A stretch of DNA of 38,371 nt, taken from Synechococcaceae cyanobacterium (GTDB taxonomy: Bacteria > Cyanobacteriota > Cyanobacteriia > PCC-6307 > Cyanobiaceae). The notes under the pieces are model-generated. The model saw only the letters and a list, made by a program, of their open reading frames with translations. It made no database searches and was not told where the DNA came from. The first letter of the stretch is position 1; each line of letters begins with the position of its first letter. Positions 9,264 through 17,060 of the stretch are shown piece after piece. The DNA lies in contig CANGZM010000005.1 of assembly GCA_947458155.1 (NCBI GenBank), forward strand, positions 1-38,371. Reading direction: 5' to 3'. The translations under genes were made by a program, and so were the position numbers.

Positions 9264-10622
9264 GTGCCCTTAGCAGCGACACCCCCATTTCCCGCCGCTG
9301 TCCCCGCCCAGGCGGCAACAGTCGCCTCGACAGTCCCGCCACTGCCGTCCTCCTCGCCGGTGGTCATCATCGGCGCCGGTCAGGCGGGCCTGGCCATGGC
9401 GGCCTGCCTGAAGCGCCATGGCATCCACGCCCTGGTGCTGGAGAAGAACCGCATCGGCCATGCCTGGCAGCACCAGCGCTGGGACAGCTTCTGCTTGGTG
9501 ACACCCAACTGGCAGTGCCGGTTGCCTGATTTCCCCTACGACGGCGACGACCCGGAGGGTTTCATGGTGCGCGACGCCATCGTCGACTACGTGCGTCGCT
9601 TTGCCGCCCACCTCGATGTTGATGTGCGTGAGGGAGTCAGTGTCCAGGGATTGCAGCGCAAGGGGGAGGGCTATCGCCTCAGCACCAGTGCCGGCCAAGT
9701 GCATGCCGACCAGGTGGTGGTGGCGATCGGTGGCTATCACCACCCCAAGCGCCACCCCCAGGCCCAGCGACTGCCCGCCAGCCTGCTGCAGCTCGATGCC
9801 CGCGACTACCGCAACCCCGACCAGTTGCCTGGGGGGTCGGTGCTGGTGGTCGGCAGTGGCCAGTCGGGCGCCCAGATTGCCGAAGACCTCTTCTTTGCCG
9901 GTCGCCGCGTCCATCTCAGCGTCGGTTCGGCGCCGCGTTCGCCCCGCCGTTATCGCGGCAGGGATGTAGTTGATTGGCTGGAGCGCATGGGCTATTACGC
10001 CATGCCGATCCACGAGCATGCCGATCCCAAGGCAGTGCGGTCCAAGACCAACCACTACCTCAGCGGTCGGGATGGCGGCCACGACATCGACCTGCGCCGC
10101 CATGCCCTCAATGGCATGCAACTGCATGGGCGCCTGCTGGAGCTCAGCGACCAAGGAATCCAGTTCGCCGACGACCTGGAGGCGAACCTGGACCAGGCTG
10201 ATGCCGTGTTCAACCGCATCGGCCAGAGCATCGATCTATGGATCAGCGATCAGGGCCTCGACGTTCCCCCCCAGGATCCCTACGAACCCTGCTGGCGTCC
10301 GCTGCCTGGCCCTGCCCCAGCCCTCGACCTGGCGGTCGAACCCCTGGCCGCCGTGATCTGGTGTACGGGGTACAGCAGCGATTTCAGCTGGGTTGACGTG
10401 CCGGTCTTCGATGGCGCGGGCTACCCCGCCCACGAGCGTGGCGTCAGCCCCAGCCCGGGGCTCTATTTTCTGGGACTGCCCTGGCTGCACACCTGGGGCT
10501 CGGGCCGCTTCTGCGGCATCGCCGAAGATGCCGGCCACCTAGCCGAGGTGATCCGGCTGCGGCGGGTGCGCGGTGATGCCTTGCAGGAGCGGTTGGTTTG
10601 CACGGCCCTACTGGGCTCCTGA
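9264..10622 (+). CDS. MSMEG_0569 family flavin-dependent oxidoreductase
   Basis: FAD motif 'VVIIGAGQAGLAMAACLKRHGIHALVLEKN', NADPH motif 'VLVVGSGQSGAQIAEDL'; GTG start. Confidence 0.9.
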   Translation: MPLAATPPFPAAVPAQAATVASTVPPLPSSSPVVIIGAGQAGLAMAACLKRHGIHALVLEKNRIGHAWQHQRWDSFCLVTPNWQCRLPDFPYDGDDPEGFMVRDAIVDYVRRFAAHLDVDVREGVSVQGLQRKGEGYRLSTSAGQVHADQVVVAIGGYHHPKRHPQAQRLPASLLQLDARDYRNPDQLPGGSVLVVGSGQSGAQIAEDLFFAGRRVHLSVGSAPRSPRRYRGRDVVDWLERMGYYAMPIHEHADPKAVRSKTNHYLSGRDGGHDIDLRRHALNGMQLHGRLLELSDQGIQFADDLEANLDQADAVFNRIGQSIDLWISDQGLDVPPQDPYEPCWRPLPGPAPALDLAVEPLAAVIWCTGYSSDFSWVDVPVFDGAGYPAHERGVSPSPGLYFLGLPWLHTWGSGRFCGIAEDAGHLAEVIRLRRVRGDALQERLVCTALLGS

Positions 10623-10646
10623 GCCCCGCTGGTTTGGGGGTGCCGC

Positions 10647-10672
10647 TTCAGTGGGCTGGTTCAGTGGGCTGG
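10647..10672. repeat. 13-bp perfect tandem duplication (TTCAGTGGGCTGG x2)
   Basis: Read directly; lies between the convergent ends of the flavin oxidoreductase and the M20 gene. Confidence 0.9.
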
Positions 10673-10687
10673 TTCAGGCGTGCCGGT

Positions 10688-11854
10688 TTAGGGGGCCAAT
10701 ACCCGCTCCACCAAGGTGGCCCAATAGCTGGCTCCGATGACCAGTAATGCGTCATTGAAGTCGTAGCGGGGATTGTGCAGCAGGCAGCCCCCCGTGCCCG
10801 GGCCATTGCCGATCCAGCCGTAGGCCCCCGGACGGGCCTGCAGCATGTAGGCGAAGTCTTCGGCGCCCATGGTGGGGGGGAGGTGGGTGTCGACCCGCTC
10901 GGCTCCGACGACGGCCGCCATGGCGGCGGCGGCGGTGGCCGCCTCGGCGGCGCTATTGACGGTGGGAGGATAGCCGGGAATCAGCCGCAGTTCGGCCTGG
11001 GCGCCATGGGCCGCCGCCACGCCCGCGCACAGGCTCTGCAGGCGCCCATGGATGGTCTGCCGCACCTCATCGCGGAAATAGCGCAGGCTGCCCCGCAGCA
11101 CCACACTGGCCGGAATCACATTACAGGCTTCGCCGCCATGGAACTGGGTGACGCTCACTACCGCTGCATCCGCGGCGGCGATGTTGCGGCTGGTGATCGT
11201 TTGCAGGGCCTGCACCAGGGCGCTGCCGGCCACGATCGGATCGATGCCCTCCTCGGCCATGGCGGCATGGCAACCGCGGCCGCTCAGTTTGATTTCAAAC
11301 TGGTCGCAGCCCGCCATCATCGGCCCAGGGCGCACGGCAAAACGCCCCTCCGCCAGGCCGGGCCAGTTGTGCAAACCGTAGACCGCCTGCACCGGGAAAC
11401 GCTCAAACAGGCCCTCCTGCACCATCACCCGGCCGCCGCCCTCGTTTTCTTCGGCCGGCTGAAAGATCAGCACCACGGTGCCGTCAAAGCGTCGGCTTTC
11501 GGCCAGGTACTGGGCGGCCCCCAGCAGCATGGTGGTGTGGCCGTCGTGGCCGCAGGCGTGCATGCGGCCCGGGTGGCGGGAGCAATGGGCAAAGGTGTTG
11601 GCCTCCGTGATCGGCAGGGCATCCATGTCGGCCCGCAGGCCGATGCCGGTCTGGCTGGTGCCGGCCCGCAGCACCCCGACCACGCCAGTACCGGCCAGGC
11701 CGGTGTGCACCTCACAGCCAAAGCTGGCGAGCCGCTCGGCCACCAGGGCGGCGGTGCGGTGTTCTGCGAAGGCCGTTTCGGGATGGGCGTGCAGGTCCCG
11801 ACGCCAGGCCGCCATGGTGGGGGCCAGGTCCTGCAGGCGGGCGATCAGCGCCAT
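10688..11854 (-). CDS. M20 family amidohydrolase (N-acyl-amino-acid / hippurate hydrolase-like)
   Basis: 'RRDLHAHPETAFAEHRTA', 'CGHDGHTTMLLGAA', 'PAEENEGGGRVMV', 'MGAEDFAYML'. Confidence 0.92.
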   Translation of the reverse strand: MALIARLQDLAPTMAAWRRDLHAHPETAFAEHRTAALVAERLASFGCEVHTGLAGTGVVGVLRAGTSQTGIGLRADMDALPITEANTFAHCSRHPGRMHACGHDGHTTMLLGAAQYLAESRRFDGTVVLIFQPAEENEGGGRVMVQEGLFERFPVQAVYGLHNWPGLAEGRFAVRPGPMMAGCDQFEIKLSGRGCHAAMAEEGIDPIVAGSALVQALQTITSRNIAAADAAVVSVTQFHGGEACNVIPASVVLRGSLRYFRDEVRQTIHGRLQSLCAGVAAAHGAQAELRLIPGYPPTVNSAAEAATAAAAMAAVVGAERVDTHLPPTMGAEDFAYMLQARPGAYGWIGNGPGTGGCLLHNPRYDFNDALLVIGASYWATLVERVLAP

Positions 11855-11864
11855 GGGGGGCGCC

Positions 11865-13073
11865 TCAGGCCGCCAACACCGGCGACGCGGTACCCACCAG
11901 CTGGCGCAGGGTGATAATTACCCGCTCCTGTTGCTCGTCGCCCAGTTCGGGGAAGATCGGCAAGCTAAGGACTTCGACACAGAGGCGCTCGGTGACCGGC
12001 AGGCTGCCGGGTCCGTAGCCCAGCTCGGCGTAGGCCGGCTGGCGATGGATCGGGATCGGGTAATAGATGATCGTGATCACCCCTTCTTCCTGGAGCTGCT
12101 GCTTGAGCCAATCGCGGCAACAGGCTTCCGGCAGGCCGAAGCTGGCACTGTCGTTGGAGGGGGTGCAGCGACCGGCACAGCGGGCCTGATCGGCGGGACA
12201 ACCCGGCACCCGCACAACGAATTGGTTCCAGCTATGGCCGTCGGGGCCCGCATCGGCGAGCTGGAGGTTGGGGAGGTCGCCGAGGGCTTCCCGGTAACGC
12301 TGGGCGATGCGGCGGCGCCGTTCCACCCACAGGGGCAGGTGGGGCAACTTGACGTTGAGGACTGCCGCCTGCAGGGCATCAAGGCGGCTGTTGTAACCCA
12401 GGTCGGTATGGAGATAACGGCGTGGCATGCCATGCACCGCCAGCTCCCGGATGCGTTGGGCCAGGCTGCTGTCGCGGCAGACCACGGCCCCGCCATCACC
12501 GGCGGCCCCCAGGTTCTTGGTGGGGAAAAAGCTGAAGCAGCCGGCATCCCCCCAGCTACCCACCGGGCGCCCGGCCCAGCTAGCGCCGCTGGCCTGGGCG
12601 CAATCTTCGATCACCCGCAGGCCATGGCGCAGGGCGATGGCGTTGATGCGTTCCATGTCCACCGGCCGGCCAAAGAGATGGACCGGCAGCAGGGCGCGGG
12701 TGGCGGGGGTGACGGCCGCCTCGATGCGATCGAGATCGAGCAGGTAGCTAGCTGGATCCACGTCCACGAACACCGGCGTGGCCCCCACGGCGCTGATGGC
12801 CTCGGCGGTGGCGAAAAAGCTGAAGGAGGAGGTGATCACCTCGTCTCCCGGGCCAATCTCCAGGGCCCGCAGGGCCAGGGTGAGGGCATCGGTGCCGCTG
12901 TTGCAGCCGATGGCGTGGGGGACGGAGCAGGCCGCGGCGAAGCTGGTCTCGAAGGCGTTGACCACGCCCCCGCCGATGTACTGGCCACTGCGCAACACCT
13001 GCAAAACAGCCTCATCAAGGCTGTCGCCGAGCTGCCTCAGCTGCTCTTCGAGGCTGAAGGGGGGAACGGGCAT
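11865..13073 (-). CDS. DegT/DnrJ/EryC1/StrS family PLP aminotransferase
   Basis: 'CNSGTDALTLALRAL', 'VIEDCAQASGA', PLP-lysine 'FSFFPTKNLGAAGDGGAV'. Confidence 0.93.
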   Translation of the reverse strand: MPVPPFSLEEQLRQLGDSLDEAVLQVLRSGQYIGGGVVNAFETSFAAACSVPHAIGCNSGTDALTLALRALEIGPGDEVITSSFSFFATAEAISAVGATPVFVDVDPASYLLDLDRIEAAVTPATRALLPVHLFGRPVDMERINAIALRHGLRVIEDCAQASGASWAGRPVGSWGDAGCFSFFPTKNLGAAGDGGAVVCRDSSLAQRIRELAVHGMPRRYLHTDLGYNSRLDALQAAVLNVKLPHLPLWVERRRRIAQRYREALGDLPNLQLADAGPDGHSWNQFVVRVPGCPADQARCAGRCTPSNDSASFGLPEACCRDWLKQQLQEEGVITIIYYPIPIHRQPAYAELGYGPGSLPVTERLCVEVLSLPIFPELGDEQQERVIITLRQLVGTASPVLAA

Positions 13074-13116
13074 GCTGGCAACCTTAAGTCAAACGGGTAG
13101 TCCCGCCAGGGGTGGC

Positions 13117-13761
13117 TCAGGCCCACTCCGGCTCTTGGCCGGGATGCCATTTGATGTTGCAACCGATCGCCGCGATCTGCTCCCCCAGCGGCTTCCGCCC
13201 CGCCAGCAGGGCCGCCAGGGCGCCGCGCAGGTCCCGGCCGTCGCAGGGAGTGGGCTGGCCGGGGCGGCTGCCATCGAGCTGGCCGCGATAGGCCAGCCGG
13301 TGGGCACTATCAAACAGAAACAGGTCGGGCGTGCAGGCCGCCCGAAAGGCCTTGGCCACCGCCTGGCTGTCGTCGGCCAGGTAGGGAAAGGTCCAGCCAT
13401 GGGCCTGGGCCTGGGCCACCATCTCAGCGGGTCCGTCCTGGGGGTGGCTGCTGAGGCTGTTGCTGCGGATGGCGATCAGGGCCGCCTGATCGCCCAGATC
13501 GCGGCCCAGGCGGCCCAGTTCGGCCTCGATGTGCTTGACGAACGGGCAGTGGGGGCAGAGAAACATCACCAACACGGGCCGACCCTCCAGGGCCAAAGCC
13601 TGGGGGATGGAGCCCACCACGGGGGTGAGGTGCTCCTGCAACACGGAAAACGGCAGGGCCGTTCCCAGGGGCAGCATGGTCGAGGCGGTGACGGCCATGG
13701 GGCGAAGGCGGCGGGTGGCGGTGGCCCTGGTGGGGCCAGCGGTCGGATCAAGAGCGATCAT
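13117..13761 (-). CDS. Thioredoxin-like (AhpC/TSA-type) family protein
   Basis: 'VLVMFLCPHCPFVKHIEAELGRLGRDL' CPHC motif in a thioredoxin context. Start may be internal (MAVTASTM or MLPLG). Confidence 0.85.
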   Translation of the reverse strand: MIALDPTAGPTRATATRRLRPMAVTASTMLPLGTALPFSVLQEHLTPVVGSIPQALALEGRPVLVMFLCPHCPFVKHIEAELGRLGRDLGDQAALIAIRSNSLSSHPQDGPAEMVAQAQAHGWTFPYLADDSQAVAKAFRAACTPDLFLFDSAHRLAYRGQLDGSRPGQPTPCDGRDLRGALAALLAGRKPLGEQIAAIGCNIKWHPGQEPEWA

Positions 13762-14386
13762 GCCGGGATTGCATCCCTGTTTTCGCGTGGCGCCCCGCCG
13801 GTTTCAGCGCCGTTGTCCCTCCGTATACGAGCGTGGCATCGCTGCGCTGTCCCTGACCCTGTTGATGCTTGCCGGCTGTGTGCCCCTGAGCCAGCGCAGC
13901 AGTGGCAGGGTGTTTCCCTTGCCGCGCCAGCGCAGCGGCGATGGCCTGGCGGTGGTGACGCGCCCCGGGGGGGAGGGGTTGCACATCTGGCTCGATACCG
14001 ACACCGAAACCGAGGGGATCTGCCGGCCCCGCTGGAATCCGGATGCGGCGCGACTGAAGGGGGGAGATGGGCCCAATCCCCACAGCGGCGGGCGGGCGCC
14101 CCGCCAGGAGTTCTACGGGGCCCTGGAGTGGGGACGGGTGCGCTGGGCCCTGCGCCGCCAGATGGCCCAGCTATGCCAGGAAAAGGCTCCCCGCAGCCGC
14201 TTTGTCTGGGTGCCGCCCCCCAAGCGCGCTGAGGACCACCGCGATCCGCTGCCCCAACTGACCAAGTGGGACCTGCTCAGCAGTCCCCGGGCGGTCAATC
14301 GCGCCGAGAAACAGCTGCTTGGTCAGCCCCTCAAGCCCGAAGATCTCAAAGATGATCTGCCTGAGGAGGAGCCGCCGGGGCCTTGA
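13760..14386 (+). CDS. Predicted lipoprotein of unknown function
   Basis: Signal 'IAALSLTLLMLAGC' lipobox, then a coherent ORF with 'RQEFYGALEWGRVRWALRRQMAQLC'. Confidence 0.65.
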   Translation: MPGLHPCFRVAPRRFQRRCPSVYERGIAALSLTLLMLAGCVPLSQRSSGRVFPLPRQRSGDGLAVVTRPGGEGLHIWLDTDTETEGICRPRWNPDAARLKGGDGPNPHSGGRAPRQEFYGALEWGRVRWALRRQMAQLCQEKAPRSRFVWVPPPKRAEDHRDPLPQLTKWDLLSSPRAVNRAEKQLLGQPLKPEDLKDDLPEEEPPGP

Positions 14387-14461
14387 GTAGGAGCCGCCGG
14401 CGACCAGAGAAGCAGCCTGCTCTGTCATACGGAGTACACGCCCGGGGCCCTGAGAAAAGCT

Positions 14462-15193
14462 TCAGGCGGGGTCCAGCAGCGCCACTGCCCCCCCGTAGCC
14501 GGCCGGTAGGTCCAGCCGCCAGCGCCGCAGCTGCGGCTCGATCGCCAGGGCTTGGACCTCGCTGGCCTGGGCCAAGCCCACCCCGCGCGCCTTGAGGCCC
14601 GCCTCCAGGGCGCACCAGCACTCCACAAAAGCTGAGGCGGCTTCGGCCGCTGGCAGGGCCAGCAACGATTCGACCTGGGCGGGAGCCAGGCAGCGCCGCG
14701 CGATGGGCCGCCAGTCAAGGTCAGGTTGCTGACGCTCCACATCGACACCCACCGGTGCGGCGGCGTGGAAGGCCAGCAGGATGAGTTCGCCGGAATGGGA
14801 GATGTTGAATTGGGGCGGTTTGCCTTGGGGCGTTGAGGGGCCAGGGTGCAGCAGCTGCGGCTTGCCGTGGGGGCCAGCGGCAAAGCGCAGGGCCGCCGGA
14901 TCGCGATCCAGCCAGGCGCCCAACACCAGCCGCAGCACGCCGCGCCCCAACAGGGTGCGCTGGCGATCGTCAGGCCGCCGCAAACGGTTGATTTTTTCCT
15001 GCTCCTGGCACGACAGCAGGGCCTCCAGCTCCGCCGTGGCGGCGAGCATCTGCGGATCCCTGCAATCCACCCGCAGCAGCCAGGGCTCCAGTGGCGGGCC
15101 ATCCCCCGACCGCTGGGCAGCAGGCCACGGCAGCGGCTGGCCCGGCCACCAGGGTTGGGGGCGCAGGGGTTGGAGTTGGGCTGGGCCTGCCAT
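14462..15193 (-). CDS. 4'-phosphopantetheinyl transferase (Sfp/HetI type)
   Basis: 'FNISHSGELILLAF', 'PVGVDVERQQPD', 'FVECWCALEAGLKARGVGL'. Confidence 0.9.
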   Translation of the reverse strand: MAGPAQLQPLRPQPWWPGQPLPWPAAQRSGDGPPLEPWLLRVDCRDPQMLAATAELEALLSCQEQEKINRLRRPDDRQRTLLGRGVLRLVLGAWLDRDPAALRFAAGPHGKPQLLHPGPSTPQGKPPQFNISHSGELILLAFHAAAPVGVDVERQQPDLDWRPIARRCLAPAQVESLLALPAAEAASAFVECWCALEAGLKARGVGLAQASEVQALAIEPQLRRWRLDLPAGYGGAVALLDPA

Positions 15194-15404
15194 CGGTGGG
15201 TGGGTTGGTGGTGGCCTGGGGCACCTGCGGCCGTGTTTGTCCTGTTCCTACGAATAGTCACGCCGCCAAATCTCCCTTTGTCGTCCCTTCCCCTTCCCAA
15301 TCATCACTCGATCTCGCCAATAACCAGGCTTCAGCAGGGTTTTCCAGGCGCTGCGGGAGAATCCCCCGATCGCACCCCAGCGCCGCCGGCGGCGTCAGAC
15401 CCCC

Positions 15405-16187
15405 ATGCTCCTCGATCTGCGCGGTAAGAAGGCCCTGGTCACTGGCATTGCCAACAACAAGTCGATCGCCTGGGGCATCGCCCAACAGCTGCACGCCGCC
15501 GGCTGTGAGCTAGGGGTCACCTATCTGCCCGATGCGAAGGGGCGCTTTGAGGGCAAGGTGCGCGAACTGACAGCGCCCCTGAATCCCAGCCTGTTCGAGC
15601 CCCTCGACGTGCAGGATCCGGCCCAGATCGAAGCACTTTTCGCCAAGCTGGCCGCCGGCTGGGGCTCTTTGGATGTGCTGATCCATTGCCTGGCCTTCGC
15701 CGGCAAGGAGGAGCTGATCGGCGATTATTCCGCCATCAGCCCTGAGGGCTTTGCCCGGGCCCTGGAGGTGAGCGCCTATTCCCTGGCGCCTCTGTGCCGC
15801 TATGCCAAGCCCCTTTTCAAGCCGGGCGCCAGCGTCATCACCCTCAGCTATCTGGGCGCTGAGCGCGCCATCCCCAATTACAACGTGATGGGCGTGGCCA
15901 AAGCGGCCCTGGAGGCCTCGGTGCGCTATCTCGCCGCCGAACTGGGCCCCGAGCACCAGGTTCGGGTGAATGCCATCAGCGCCGGCCCGATCCGCACCCT
16001 GGCCAGCTCCGCCATCGGCGGCATTCTCGACATGATCCACAACGTCGAAGCCAAGGCCCCCCTGCGCCGCACCGTCACCCAGGAGGAGGTCGGCTCCACC
16101 GCCGCTTTCCTGGCCAGCCCTTTGGCAAGCGGCATCACCGGACAGGTGATTTATGTGGATGGGGGCTATTGCATTACGGGGATGTGA
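15405..16187 (+). CDS. fabI: Enoyl-[acyl-carrier-protein] reductase (NADH) FabI
   Basis: 'KKALVTGIANNKSIAWGIAQQL', 'YNVMGVAKAALEASVRYLAAELG', 'RVNAISAGPIRTLAS'. Confidence 0.97.
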   Translation: MLLDLRGKKALVTGIANNKSIAWGIAQQLHAAGCELGVTYLPDAKGRFEGKVRELTAPLNPSLFEPLDVQDPAQIEALFAKLAAGWGSLDVLIHCLAFAGKEELIGDYSAISPEGFARALEVSAYSLAPLCRYAKPLFKPGASVITLSYLGAERAIPNYNVMGVAKAALEASVRYLAAELGPEHQVRVNAISAGPIRTLASSAIGGILDMIHNVEAKAPLRRTVTQEEVGSTAAFLASPLASGITGQVIYVDGGYCITGM

Positions 16188-16321
16188 TTAAGGTGGGCTC
16201 AACAAGCGAAGGCAGGTCTGCTTATGGGTTAAAGAGTTTGAATAGGCTAAACATATCCAGTTGTTTAGATTAATAATTTTGGGCTATGCTGGCGTAGATA
16301 GATAAAAACCCAGTTAGCCCC

Positions 16322-16975
16322 ATGCCTGCCTGCTTGCCCCTGCGGAAGGCCAGCCGCCTGACTTGCCCAGGCCACTGGCTTCGCTTCGCGCCCATGGTTG
16401 CCCTGGCGCTTGGCTTCTGCTGTCCACCGGCGGTCCATGCAGAGGGCGGCAAGCCAACGATCTGCTGCCGCACTTCCGGCGGCACCCGGGGCACCTGTCT
16501 GAATGTGTGGTCCCATCTGGTGCCGCCCAGCAACCGCTTCAATCCAGGCGGCAGCCGCACGCTGGCCTTGCTGCAAGGCCCCTCCTCCGAGCCCACCGCC
16601 ATGATCGTGCAGTTGTTGTCGCCAGCAGGCGAGTTAGTGACTGGGCAGACCATGCCAGCCCAGCGAGTTGGCATCACTCTGATCTCCCTGCCCCAGGCGG
16701 TGGGCGCGCCCCTGAATCAAGCTTTGATCTGGGAGAGCTTTCCCAGTTGCCAGCCCAACAAACCCCCCACCCGCACCAGCCTGGTGGCTGATAGCAATCA
16801 AGAGCAAAGTGTCAGCCAGAAGCTGGTCGCCGATCTGGGTCAGTTCTGCGGCGGGATGGTGGACACCAAGCCCCTGCTGACAGCTTTGAATCTTGAAGAC
16901 TACGCGGCGAAGCTGCCGGACAAACTGCCGGTTCGATGTGAAAAGCTTACAGGAAATTCGTTGGAGAATAGATAG
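16322..16975 (+). CDS. Secreted Cys-containing protein, DUF928-like
   Basis: Signal peptide '..MVALALGFCCPPAVHA', then 'CCRTSGGTRGTC...LVPPSNRF', resembling the N-terminal part of cyanobacterial DUF928 proteins. Confidence 0.5.
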   Translation: MPACLPLRKASRLTCPGHWLRFAPMVALALGFCCPPAVHAEGGKPTICCRTSGGTRGTCLNVWSHLVPPSNRFNPGGSRTLALLQGPSSEPTAMIVQLLSPAGELVTGQTMPAQRVGITLISLPQAVGAPLNQALIWESFPSCQPNKPPTRTSLVADSNQEQSVSQKLVADLGQFCGGMVDTKPLLTALNLEDYAAKLPDKLPVRCEKLTGNSLENR

Positions 16976-17060
16976 TTCTAAAAGGTAAATCCGTTGCTTC
17001 AGTGCTTCTCAGGGCTGGCAGTTGAGACTGACCAAGCGCTCAGGCTGCATTCCCGGGAGT

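Noticed and set aside
13759-13762. Overlapping divergent start codons (CAT/ATG) of the thioredoxin-like and lipoprotein genes
   Set aside because: Both genes have plausible internal starts, so the overlap is probably an ORF-calling artefact.
7927-14232. Long overlapping ORFs opposite strong genes (e.g. 7927..8952 +, 9270..10154 -, 10775..11914 +, 11478..13100 +, 12778..14232 +)
   Set aside because: Shadow ORFs from high GC; translations are low-complexity or His/Gly/Arg-rich without motifs and lie antisense to well-supported genes.
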